In this document: positions 7,994 through 14,736 of the stretch, piece after piece | How the letters are laid out: every line of letters starts with the position of its first letter | Numbering within the stretch: position 1 is the stretch's first letter | Assembly: GCA_913054445.1 (NCBI GenBank) | Contig: CAJXIK010000010.1 | Location: 1 to 18,111 of the forward strand | Source: an uncultured Bermanella sp. | GTDB lineage: Bacteria; Pseudomonadota; Gammaproteobacteria; Pseudomonadales; Oceanobacteraceae | Direction of reading: 5' to 3' | DNA length: 18,111 bases | Notes under the pieces: generated by a model | The model's database searches: none | The model's input: only the letters and a program-made list of their open reading frames with translations | What the model was told of the DNA's origin: nothing | Position numbers and translations under genes: made by a program

Positions 7994-10573
7994 ATGCAAG
8001 AGTCATATAACCCCAAAGAAATCGAGTCTCAGGTTCAGCAGCACTGGGCTAAAAACCAGGTCTTTAAGGCCGTCGTCGATAACAATCGTGAAAAATTCTA
8101 CTGTCTCTCCATGTTCCCCTACCCCAGTGGCCGCCTCCACATGGGCCATGTGCGCAACTACACCATAGGCGATGTTATCGCGCGCTATCAGCGCATGCAG
8201 GGTAAAAACGTGATGCAGCCCATGGGTTGGGACTCGTTTGGCTTGCCCGCCGAAAACGCCGCTATTAAGCACAACGTGGCACCCGGTAAGTGGACCGACG
8301 AAAACATCGACTACATGAAAGACCAGCTCAACACTCTGGGCTTTGGTTATGACTGGGACCGCGAGCTGGCCACCTGCAAGCCCGAATACTACCGCTGGGA
8401 ACAATGGTTCTTCACTAAGCTGGTCGAGAAAGACCTGGCCTACAAAAAAGTATCCGCAGTGAACTGGTGCCCCCACGATAAGACCGTGCTGGCCAACGAA
8501 CAAGTCATCGACAACTGCTGCTGGCGCTGCGACACCCCCATCGAGCGCAAGGAAATCCCCCAGTGGTTTATCCGCATCACCAATTACGCCGAAGAATTGC
8601 TTAATGATTTAGACCAGTTAGACGAATGGCCCGAAAAAGTAAAAGCCATGCAGCGCAACTGGATCGGCAAGAGCCAAGGGGTCGAGATGCAGTTTGCCAT
8701 TAAAGACCGCAGCGATGACCTCGGCGTGTACACCACCCGCCCCGATACCTTAATGGGGGTTAGCTATTTAGCGGTGGCCGCCGGTCACCCCTTGGCTCTC
8801 GAAGCCGCCCAGGGTAACGATGCATTAACGGCGTTTATCGAAGAATGTAAATTGGGAGGCACCGCCGAGGCGGACATCGCCACCATGGAGAAAAAAGGCT
8901 GCGCCACCGGCCTCACCGCCATTCACCCAATTTCTGGCAAGGAAGTGCCCATCTGGGTGGCCAACTTTGTATTGATGGGGTACGGCACCGGCGCGGTGAT
9001 GGCCGTGCCCGCTCACGACCAGCGTGACTTCGAATTTGCCAACAAATACGGCCTAGAAATTAAGCAGGTCATCGCCCCCGCCAAGGGCGAAGAATGCGAC
9101 ATAAGCAAGGCCGCCTTCACCGATAAGGGCAAGTTAATTAACTCGGGAGAGTTCGACGGCCTTACCTCGGCCAAGGCCTTCAAGGCCATCGCCTACTGGC
9201 TCACTAAGGCAGGCAAGGGTAAGACCCAAACCAATTACCGCTTAACCGACTGGGGCGTGAGCCGCCAGCGTTATTGGGGCACACCGGTGCCCATGATCAA
9301 CCTCGCCAACGGTGAGCAAGTCGTCACACCCGAAGACATGCTGCCGGTGGAGCTACCCACAGACGTGGTCATGGATGGCGTCAACAGCCCCATCAAGAAC
9401 AATCCAGAATTCGAAAACATCGAATTTGCTGGCCAACAGGCTTTCCGCGAGACCGATACCTTCGATACCTTCATGGAGTCCTCTTGGTATTACGCGCGTT
9501 ATTGCTCACCGCAAGACGACACGCAGATGATCGACCCAGAAGAAGCCAACTACTGGCTGCCGGTAGACCAATACATCGGCGGCATCGAACACGCCATCTT
9601 GCACCTGTTATACGCGCGCTTCTTCCACAAGTTATTGCGTGATGCGGGCCTCGTAAAAGGCGATGAACCCTTCAAGAAGCTGTTGTGTCAGGGCATGGTG
9701 TTGGCCGATGCGTTCAGCTACCAAAATGAAAACGGCGGCAAGGAATGGGTGAATCCCAGCGACGTCGAACTAGAGCGTGACGACAAGGGCCGCGTGCTCA
9801 AAGCCAGCTTCGAAGACAAGGTATTGAACCACGAGGGCATGATTAAGATGTCCAAGTCGAAGAACAACGGGGTCGACCCGCAGGCGGCCATCGACCTCTA
9901 CGGGGCCGATGTGGTGCGCTTATATACCATGTTTGCCGCGCCTCCAGAGCAATCGCTAGAATGGTCTAACTCGGGCGTACAGGGCGCACAGAAGTTCCTG
10001 CAACGCATCTGGCGTTTAGCCACCGAAGTGCTAGACGGCAACGCCATCGCCGCGCTCGACGCCGACAGCCTCAGTGATTCACTAAAGGCCGCGCGTCGCA
10101 AGACCCACGAGACCATACAAAAGGTAAGCGACGACATTGGCCGCCGCTACGCGTTCAACACCGCCATCGCCGCCATCATGGAGCTAATGAACACCCTCAC
10201 TAAGCTCGACAAACAAGATGCCGCCGCGCGCAGCGTGTTGCAAGAGGCGCTAAATGCCATCACCCGCATGCTGGCCCCCATCACCCCGCACATCAGCCAC
10301 ACGTTATGGCAAGAACTGGGCAACCAAGACTCTATCCTCGATGCCCCTTGGCCCGAGGTCGATGCTGCGGCGCTGGTGCGCACAAGCATACAAATTGTGG
10401 TGCAGGTGAACGGCAAAGTGCGCGGCAAGATTGAGGTGCCCGCCAACGTGGCTCAAGACGCTGCCATCGCGGCCGCTAAGGCGGATGCCAAAGTGCAAAG
10501 TTTCCTCGACGGCAAGACCATACGTAAAGAAATTTATGTGCCTGGCCGTCTCGTGAATATCGTAGCCAACTAG
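7994..10573 (+). CDS. leuS: Leucyl-tRNA synthetase
   Basis: Class Ia aminoacyl-tRNA synthetase charging tRNA-Leu in the cytosol. The HIGH signature is HMGH at residues 49-52, and KMSKS is at 618-622. The inserted CP1 editing domain carries the threonine-rich TTRPDTLMG and the GTGAVMAVPAHDQRDFEFA blocks, the second with the conserved aspartate used in hydrolysing mischarged tRNA. NWCPHDKTVLANEQV and the CCWRC zinc-type segment are also present. At 859 residues it is one shorter than E. coli LeuS and aligns along its whole length, so the ATG at 7994 is right although no clear Shine-Dalgarno precedes it. The C-terminal VVVQVNGKVRGKI tRNA-binding region is intact. A REP-like repeat begins at the very next base after the TAG. 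Confidence 0.98.
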   Translation: MQESYNPKEIESQVQQHWAKNQVFKAVVDNNREKFYCLSMFPYPSGRLHMGHVRNYTIGDVIARYQRMQGKNVMQPMGWDSFGLPAENAAIKHNVAPGKWTDENIDYMKDQLNTLGFGYDWDRELATCKPEYYRWEQWFFTKLVEKDLAYKKVSAVNWCPHDKTVLANEQVIDNCCWRCDTPIERKEIPQWFIRITNYAEELLNDLDQLDEWPEKVKAMQRNWIGKSQGVEMQFAIKDRSDDLGVYTTRPDTLMGVSYLAVAAGHPLALEAAQGNDALTAFIEECKLGGTAEADIATMEKKGCATGLTAIHPISGKEVPIWVANFVLMGYGTGAVMAVPAHDQRDFEFANKYGLEIKQVIAPAKGEECDISKAAFTDKGKLINSGEFDGLTSAKAFKAIAYWLTKAGKGKTQTNYRLTDWGVSRQRYWGTPVPMINLANGEQVVTPEDMLPVELPTDVVMDGVNSPIKNNPEFENIEFAGQQAFRETDTFDTFMESSWYYARYCSPQDDTQMIDPEEANYWLPVDQYIGGIEHAILHLLYARFFHKLLRDAGLVKGDEPFKKLLCQGMVLADAFSYQNENGGKEWVNPSDVELERDDKGRVLKASFEDKVLNHEGMIKMSKSKNNGVDPQAAIDLYGADVVRLYTMFAAPPEQSLEWSNSGVQGAQKFLQRIWRLATEVLDGNAIAALDADSLSDSLKAARRKTHETIQKVSDDIGRRYAFNTAIAAIMELMNTLTKLDKQDAAARSVLQEALNAITRMLAPITPHISHTLWQELGNQDSILDAPWPEVDAAALVRTSIQIVVQVNGKVRGKIEVPANVAQDAAIAAAKADAKVQSFLDGKTIRKEIYVPGRLVNIVAN

Positions 10574-10633
10574 TACCGTAGGAGGCCACCCCGTGGCCGA
10601 TGGTACCGTAAGAGGCCACCCCGTGGCCGATGG
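10574..10633 (+). repeat. Two tandem 30-base REP-like repeats
   Basis: Copies at 10574-10603 and 10604-10633 differ at one base. Each has the layout GTAG (GTAA in copy 2), then AGGCCAC, CC, and GTGGCCGATGG, with a GGCCAC/GTGGCC stem that would fold as a tight hairpin. A leading GTAG-type tetranucleotide before an imperfect palindrome is the hallmark of REP elements mobilised by RAYT (TnpA-REP) proteins; no RAYT gene is in the window. The first copy directly abuts the leuS stop codon. Confidence 0.8.
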
Positions 10634-10636
10634 CCT

Positions 10637-10665
10637 TATACAAGGCAGTAGCGTCGGACTATAAT
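10637..10665 (+). promoter_or_regulatory. Possible lptE-holA promoter inside the REP cluster
   Basis: TATACA (10637-10642, four of six to TTGACA) and TATAAT (10660-10665, six of six) are separated by exactly 17 bases, 120 bases before lptE. The pair lies in the 44-base loop between the oppositely oriented REP copies. Motif match only; leuS read-through could equally supply transcription. Confidence 0.35.
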
Positions 10666-10750
10666 AGCCGCTAAAGCATCGGCCACGGGGTGGCCTCGTA
10701 CTAGGCAATAGCCGCTAACGCATCGGCCACAGGGTGGCCTCTACAACGTC
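10663..10750 (-). repeat. Two 44-base REP-like repeats, inverted relative to the leuS-side pair
   Basis: Units at 10663-10706 and 10707-10750 begin AATAGCCGCTAA and carry the reverse complement of the REP core (ATCGGCCAC, GGGTGGCCTC). On the minus strand they read GTAC or GTAG, then AGGCCAC. The core at 10677-10697 is a perfect 21-base reverse complement of 10612-10632, so the four copies form a tail-to-tail bacterial interspersed mosaic element that could fold into a long stem with a 44-base loop. It separates leuS from lptE. No T-run follows, so it is not a standard intrinsic terminator; mRNA 3'-end protection is the usual REP role. Confidence 0.8.
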
Positions 10751-10784
10751 TATAAAACTTTCATCATTGAGAAGCAAGGGTAAC

Positions 10785-11297
10785 ATGCTGACCATACGCC
10801 AAAACATCCTCCTCGTGCTCACCCTGTTAATGGTGGGTTGCGGCTGGCACCTCAAGGGCCAGGTAGAGTTACCCGTCGGCCTGCGTATATTGCACCTAGA
10901 GACCAGCCTAGTGAGCCTAGATACGCAAAAGTTACTCAAGCAGGCGCTGCTGAGCAATGGCGTCACCCTCGCTCAGGACGCACCCTACACCCTCAAGATT
11001 CTGCAAGACCACGCCCAAAGGCGCACCCTCGCGGTTACCAGCGGGGCCCGCGCCAGCGAGTTCGAACTCATCCAGACCCTTAAATTTGTGTTGTTAGATG
11101 ACACAGGAGCGGCCCAAGGCGTGCCCATGACGGTCACCACCTATCGCACTCAGCTGTACGATAACGACGCCATCATCGGCGAGGCTCAGGAAGAACAGAC
11201 CCTGCGTCGCCGCATGAAACGGGATAACGCCAGCAAGCTATTGCAACGCCTAAAAGCCGTGGTGCTGACAGCCAGCGAGTCACCGCATGCGCCTTAA
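10785..11297 (+). CDS. lptE: LPS-assembly lipoprotein LptE
   Basis: Outer-membrane lipoprotein that plugs the LptD barrel in the complex inserting lipopolysaccharide into the outer leaflet. The N-terminus is a lipoprotein signal (Leu-rich, ending LMVGC) with the acylated cysteine at residue 19, followed by the typical GWHLKGQVELP strand of LptE/RlpB. The remainder (ASEFELIQTLKFVLLD, TVTTYRTQLYDNDAIIGEAQEEQTLRRRM) matches the family's alpha/beta fold. Start ATG 10785 is chosen because AAGGG lies four bases upstream and it begins the signal peptide; a longer frame from 10734 would start inside a REP copy. 170 residues, a little shorter than E. coli (193). It overlaps holA by 11 bases, the standard leuS-lptE-holA arrangement. 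Confidence 0.93.
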   Translation: MLTIRQNILLVLTLLMVGCGWHLKGQVELPVGLRILHLETSLVSLDTQKLLKQALLSNGVTLAQDAPYTLKILQDHAQRRTLAVTSGARASEFELIQTLKFVLLDDTGAAQGVPMTVTTYRTQLYDNDAIIGEAQEEQTLRRRMKRDNASKLLQRLKAVVLTASESPHAP

Positions 11298-12303
11298 GCC
11301 CGAGCAACTGGGCCAACATCTACAGCAAGGGCTCAAGCCGCTGTACATCGTCAGTGGTGACGAACCCCTGCTGAGCCAAGAGCTCGCAGACCAAGTACGG
11401 GCCGCCGCTCGCCACCACGGCTTCGACGAACGGGAAGTTCATCATGTAGATGCCAAGTTTGACTGGGGCACCCTACTAGAGGCGGCCAATGCGCTGTCCT
11501 TGTTCAGCAGCCGCAAGCTCATCGAGATTCAGCTGCCCAGCGGCAAACCCGGAGACAAGGGCGGCAAAGCCTTGAGCGCCCTAATGGCACAGCCCAACCC
11601 AGATAACCTCGTGTTGCTGGTATTGCCCAAGATCGATAAAAAAGCCCAAAGCAGCAAATGGTTCAAGACCCTAGATAAAGCCGGGGCCTTCATCGCCCAC
11701 TGGCCCATCGAACGCGCGCAGCTGCCCGCCTGGATCGCCCAGCGCATGCGTGGCTATCAACTAACGGCCGACCGCGAGGCCCTCGACTTATTAGCCGACC
11801 GTACCGATGGCAACCTGCTGGCCGCCGCCCAAGAAATTGAAAAGCTAAGGATGCTGGGCAACCCGCAGATTACCCTGCACGACATCGAAAACTCGGTGGG
11901 GGATGCCAGCCGTTACGATGTGTTTGCTCTGTCTGAGAGCGCATTAAAGGGCGACGGAGTGCGCAGCCTGCATATCTTAGCCGTGCTACAAGCCGAGGGC
12001 CTACACGCCCTGCAACCCTTGGCGATATTGGCCAACGACATTCGCCTACTGCTGAGCTTCAGCCAGCTAACCGACAACGGCCTGCCCGCCGACAAGGCCT
12101 TACAGCAGCTCAAGGTATTCTGGCCCAAGAAACAAAACCAAATAAAGGGGGCTGCCCGCCGCCTCTCGCTGCAAGATGTGCAGCAAAGCTTAACTTTGTG
12201 TAAGCAAATCGACTTTGCCTGCAAAGGTTTGTTACAAGATGACCCATGGCGACTGCTCAGCCAGCTGCTTATAAAACTTTGCGGCATAAGTATTTGTGCC
12301 TGA
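11287..12303 (+). CDS. holA: DNA polymerase III subunit delta
   Basis: Delta subunit of the clamp loader, the wrench that opens the beta sliding clamp. The N-terminal signature LYIVSGDEPLLSQE (residues 19-32) is typical of HolA. A Rossmann-like clamp-binding region follows (LFSSRKLIEIQLPSG, NLVLLVLPKIDKKAQSSKWF), then the helical lid (LTADREALDLLADRTDGNLLAAAQEIEKL) and a helical C-terminal collar domain (HALQPLAILANDIRLLL). 338 residues against 343 in E. coli. The ATG overlaps the last 11 bases of lptE, implying translational coupling. Immediately after its stop the base composition falls and the accessory region begins. No hairpin terminator with a T-run follows. Confidence 0.95.
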   Translation: MRLKPEQLGQHLQQGLKPLYIVSGDEPLLSQELADQVRAAARHHGFDEREVHHVDAKFDWGTLLEAANALSLFSSRKLIEIQLPSGKPGDKGGKALSALMAQPNPDNLVLLVLPKIDKKAQSSKWFKTLDKAGAFIAHWPIERAQLPAWIAQRMRGYQLTADREALDLLADRTDGNLLAAAQEIEKLRMLGNPQITLHDIENSVGDASRYDVFALSESALKGDGVRSLHILAVLQAEGLHALQPLAILANDIRLLLSFSQLTDNGLPADKALQQLKVFWPKKQNQIKGAARRLSLQDVQQSLTLCKQIDFACKGLLQDDPWRLLSQLLIKLCGISICA

Positions 12304-12495
12304 TATAGCCTAAAGTTTTTAAAAATCAGGACTGGGCCGCATTTTTCGCCATTATCATGCACGTCCCCCTCGCGATTACATAAAATGGCTGTGCCATCAC
12401 AAATGTTCACTAAAAGTAGACGGACAGATGATGCCAACTGACCGATACTTAAAACATGAAATTACACACGCATTTGACGTAGCAGTGAGGCTATT

Positions 12496-13077
12496 ATGGG
12501 TTATGCAATTCGACAGGAAACCGACAACACCGATTTAGTTTGGGAATTAGGCCATATTACCCAGCAACAACGGGCCACAGATTTCGTTAAGCGTTTCGAA
12601 AACAAACTGTGCATCTATTCGCCCAGCGTGAGCCAGCTATACAGCAACTACAGTATCTTTTTTCCTGAAGATCAGAATAAAAGCATGGTGGTCTTGCCCG
12701 ACCCTTATTCTTTTCACGATACCTTCAATCACATTCCTGAAGACGCCATTCAACCCACTGGGCTGCATATTATTCCTGGCGAAACCATTAATCGTGAAGG
12801 CCTATATATTGTCATCACCCAAAAAGATAAGAACGTGCGCTCTATTCCTATTCCGTTTAAGGAAGGATTACGTCAAATCTTAAAACGTTTTCAGGGCAAC
12901 GATCCGTTTTTACCTATCTTGAAAAAAGGCGATCTAAGAGAGTTTGATTCCGACATGCCTTGCCTGCATCTACACCGCTTACGTTTGGCTGGGCTGGATA
13001 ATTTTTCCATGCTGGAACGCTTGGGCGTGAAGAATGTTATCAGTGAAAAAATCATGGGCATATACCGTGAAGCATAA
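12496..13077 (+). CDS. Unrecognised 193-residue cytosolic protein
   Basis: I do not recognise a family. The start at ATG 12496 is well supported by TGAGG six bases upstream. The protein has no signal peptide and no membrane helix. The N-terminal half is mixed and aromatic-rich (LYSNYSIFFPED, DPYSFHDTFNHIPED); the C-terminal half is more basic and helical (GLRQILKRFQGNDPFLPIL, LHLHRLRLAGLDNFSMLERL). The end (LGVKNVISEKIMGIYREA) is helical and could be a docking or dimer segment. No enzyme motif is visible. Codon use is more AT-rich than in holA. It stands alone: 192 bases separate it from holA, and a strong terminator follows at 13141. Real gene is likely; possible roles such as stress or signalling are guesses. 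Confidence 0.75.
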   Translation: MGYAIRQETDNTDLVWELGHITQQQRATDFVKRFENKLCIYSPSVSQLYSNYSIFFPEDQNKSMVVLPDPYSFHDTFNHIPEDAIQPTGLHIIPGETINREGLYIVITQKDKNVRSIPIPFKEGLRQILKRFQGNDPFLPILKKGDLREFDSDMPCLHLHRLRLAGLDNFSMLERLGVKNVISEKIMGIYREA

Positions 13078-13140
13078 TTTAGCAAAGACAACTGCCTGCA
13101 CCAATAGACAATAAAATTGGGGTGTCATGGAGGATTATTC

Positions 13141-13163
13141 GCCGCTCATTGAGCGGCTTTTTT
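13141..13163 (+). terminator. Intrinsic terminator after the 193-residue gene
   Basis: GCCGCTC-att-GAGCGGC forms a perfect seven-base-pair stem with a three-base loop, directly followed by six Ts. It lies 63 bases after the stop at 13077 and ends transcription before the repeat array. Confidence 0.92.
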
Positions 13164-13165
13164 AT

Positions 13166-13300
13166 GTCCAGGGATGGACGGTATAGCGCGGTGGCATGGA
13201 TGCCAAAGAGCGCATATGTCCAGGGATGGACGGTATCCTGAGAATGCAGGAGCAATTCGAAGGGTACGTCCAGGGATGGACGGTATAGCGCGGTGGCATG
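13166..13300 (+). repeat. Three copies of a 19-base hairpin repeat (GTCCAGGGATGGACGGTAT)
   Basis: Exact copies start at 13166, 13218 and 13268 (spacing 52 and 50). Each folds as a GTCCA/TGGAC stem closed by a GGGA tetraloop of the GNRA class, followed by GGTAT. Copies 1 and 3 stay identical for 33 bases, through AGCGCGGTGGCATG, while copy 2 continues differently. The first copy begins three bases after the terminator T-run. The pattern suggests a dispersed REP-like family distinct from the one beside leuS. Confidence 0.8.
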
Positions 13301-13426
13301 ACTGCTCCCCTTGTTTACAACATGAACGCCGCATCAAGATTAATATAATATTTGAGAAATATAGTTGAGCACGTGGATCTACAGATTAAACAGCACACTA
13401 CTTTCACTCACCAAGGGATAAGGTAG

Positions 13427-13456
13427 TTGACGCATTATACCTAGTGTCATTATCAT
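13427..13456 (+). promoter_or_regulatory. Promoter of the exported coiled-coil protein gene
   Basis: TTGACG (13427-13432, five of six) and TATCAT (13451-13456, five of six) are separated by 18 bases, a sigma-70 type pair. Transcription would start near 13463, leaving a leader of about 110 bases before the ATG at 13574. Confidence 0.6.
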
Positions 13457-13487
13457 CCCAGTGCATTCAGAGGATGACAAAGACACT
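13443..13487. promoter_or_regulatory. Inverted repeat over the -10 box and start site
   Basis: Arms 13443-13458 (AGTGTCATTATCATCC) and 13472-13487 (GGATGACAAAGACACT) pair at 14 of 16 positions around a 13-base centre. The left arm contains the -10 box, so it could be an operator for a dimeric repressor. If read as RNA, only part of it would be in the transcript. Confidence 0.5.
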
Positions 13488-13573
13488 CATAATCTGGCTT
13501 TACTTATAAATCATTGTCGGCTGCATGCGAATTAAAATAAAATTACTTACAATATTTAAAGGAAAGGAACGGA

Positions 13574-14404
13574 ATGAACGTGAGTAGAAGTAAAGTAATG
13601 GCCACCTCGGCACTGTTGTTAGCTGTAAACTTATCGCACGCTGAGGCTCCCAGCTTGATTCAGTTTTCTGCAGGGACTCCTGCCAAGGCTGAAGAAGTTA
13701 ACGGTAATTTTTCAGGTTTAAAAAGTTATACAGCTGGTTTAGAAAGCGTTATTGAAGCACAAGCGGCATTGATTAGCGCATTAGAAACCTCAACAGCGAC
13801 CTTAGAAGAAAAAACGGTCGCACTAGAAAGTAATAATGCCACCTTAAATCAAAAGATAGATGATTTGCAGAGTTCCGCTCCAGCACCCGAGTTTGATATT
13901 CCTGTAATGGGTGATGGCTTAGTAATTGGATTCACCAACCATATCCCAAGCATACAACATGACGGAAAAATATTGCTTAAAACAGATTTCGGTTCAATCA
14001 TGCTAGAAGGTAATAGAGACGGTGGCTACAAGCTTGCTAATTATGATGAGCATAATGATGACACTGACGATGTATCTGCTCGCTTTAGTGACGCACAATG
14101 CTCCAATGCAATATTCACTATTTCTCCAGGAGACGGTAATCCGTTAATATTCACTAAAATCGCCGGCACCATTGATAACCCTCAGCTTGTTATTGGCAGC
14201 ACGGAAGCCTGGGTGATCCAAGCCGGGACGGTTTTTACCACTAGCACTGCCACCTACTATTATAAAAATGGGATTAATTGCGATGAAATAATCTCGCATC
14301 CAGAGGGGACAGTTAAAATCCCCATGATTGAGTTAAGCACCATGAATCATAACCTAAAACATACCTACACAAGTCTTTCTATAGATGGCTTCCAGCTCAA
14401 TTAG
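13574..14404 (+). CDS. Exported coiled-coil protein, function unknown
   Basis: Residues 1 to about 23-25 form a Sec signal peptide (basic start, Leu/Ala core, cleavage near SHA or AEA). Next comes FSAGTPAKAEEVNGNF (residues 31-46). I recall similar AGTPAxAxEVNxNF motifs at the start of secreted coiled-coil and fibre-like proteins of marine bacteria, but cannot confirm it here. Residues about 50-105 are a coiled coil with regular heptads (ALETSTATLEEKTVALESN), probably oligomeric. The C-terminal 165 residues are beta-rich and acidic, with Asp/Asn-rich loops and two cysteines (AQCSNA, INCDEI) that could form a disulfide. The start has a strong ribosome site (AAGGA, five bases away). Its codons are AT-rich compared with the housekeeping genes. 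A 39-residue lipoprotein gene follows 30 bases later. Likely periplasmic or surface; the substrate or partner is unknown. Confidence 0.85.
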   Translation: MNVSRSKVMATSALLLAVNLSHAEAPSLIQFSAGTPAKAEEVNGNFSGLKSYTAGLESVIEAQAALISALETSTATLEEKTVALESNNATLNQKIDDLQSSAPAPEFDIPVMGDGLVIGFTNHIPSIQHDGKILLKTDFGSIMLEGNRDGGYKLANYDEHNDDTDDVSARFSDAQCSNAIFTISPGDGNPLIFTKIAGTIDNPQLVIGSTEAWVIQAGTVFTTSTATYYYKNGINCDEIISHPEGTVKIPMIELSTMNHNLKHTYTSLSIDGFQLN

Positions 14405-14434
14405 ACTTAACCATTCCTTAAAAGAATACTGTAT

Positions 14435-14554
14435 ATGAAACTATTAATAATGAGTTTATTCTGCCTAGTGGCTATTACCGGCTGCGGATCAGATGATAAG
14501 GAAATACAAAACAGCTGGAATCAAGGGGATTGGAATGAAATCACATGGAAGTAA
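14435..14554 (+). CDS. 39-residue predicted lipoprotein
   Basis: A short ORF with the full anatomy of a lipoprotein. It begins MKLLIMSLFCLVAITGC: Lys2, a hydrophobic core, and a lipobox ITGC with Cys17. The mature peptide is only 23 residues, CGSDDK followed by a Trp-rich tail (NSWNQGDWNEITWK) with three Trp in spaced NxWN/DW units. Start ATG 14435; the ribosome site is weak (AAAAGAA about ten bases away). It begins 30 bases after the exported coiled-coil gene with no terminator between, so it is probably co-transcribed and may anchor, protect or regulate that protein. Asp at +4 is compatible with outer-membrane sorting. Comparable tiny lipoproteins exist as entericidins and colicin-lysis proteins, but the sequence is not clearly either. 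Confidence 0.65.
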   Translation: MKLLIMSLFCLVAITGCGSDDKEIQNSWNQGDWNEITWK

Positions 14555-14594
14555 CTTGATCACTTCTAAACTAAATGCAATTTAACTGAACTAA

Positions 14595-14635
14595 AAGTCC
14601 TAAGGAAAAAAGTATTTAGCTGACTTAATATTTTT
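14595..14635 (+). terminator. Possible weak terminator after the mini-lipoprotein
   Basis: AAGTC/GACTT (14595-14599, 14622-14626) stacked on CTAA/TTAG with a two-base bulge and a 12-base loop, followed by AATATTTTT. AT-rich and weak, but correctly placed 40 bases after the stop codon. Confidence 0.35.
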
Positions 14636-14646
14636 AGAGCAAAGTA

Positions 14647-14736
14647 ATTCACCACGCACAACATTAATTTAAATGCAATATCGTACCGTAAGCGACATAA
14701 ATAGCGATATTATAATGATTGCTGTAGGTGGTGAAT
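14647..14736. repeat. Nested inverted repeat in the gap between convergent genes
   Basis: Outer arms ATTCACCAC (14647-14655) and GTGGTGAAT (14728-14736) are perfect over nine bases. Inner arms AATATCG (14677-14683) and CGATATT (14705-14711) are perfect over seven. The 90-base unit has terminal inverted repeats but no obvious target-site duplication, so a miniature element or a structured RNA are both possible. Confidence 0.5.

Larger units (their letters stand above)
13078..13573. other. 496-base intergenic region holding terminator, repeats and promoter
   Basis: Contents in order: the intrinsic terminator at 13141-13163, three copies of a hairpin repeat at 13166-13300, an AT-rich stretch (13320-13420) with nothing recognised, a promoter at 13427-13456 overlapped by an inverted repeat (13443-13487), and a ribosome site (AAGGA, 13564-13568). 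The 63-64 codon ORFs on both strands here are read through the repeats and are not taken as genes. Confidence 0.8.

Noticed and set aside
8003..8503. 166-codon minus-strand ORF inside leuS
   Set aside because: Antisense shadow of the conserved LeuS N-terminal catalytic domain.
10734..10784. 17-codon N-terminal extension of LptE
   Set aside because: It starts inside a REP copy and would place a polar stretch before the lipoprotein signal peptide.
12385..12397. ATGGC-TGT-GCCAT palindrome upstream of the 193-residue gene
   Set aside because: Only five-base arms, no T-run and no clear relation to a promoter; not enough to annotate.
13166..13300. Regular repeats with 31-33 base spacers, resembling a mini CRISPR array
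   Set aside because: The bases after copy 1 and copy 3 are identical (AGCGCGGTGGCATG), so they are not unique spacers. The unit is only 19 bases, forms a perfect hairpin with a GNRA loop, and no cas gene is present.
13146..13368. 63- and 64-codon ORFs on both strands over the repeat array
   Set aside because: They are translations of the repeats (recurring MDGIARWH and PSIPG), lie over a terminator and have no ribosome sites.
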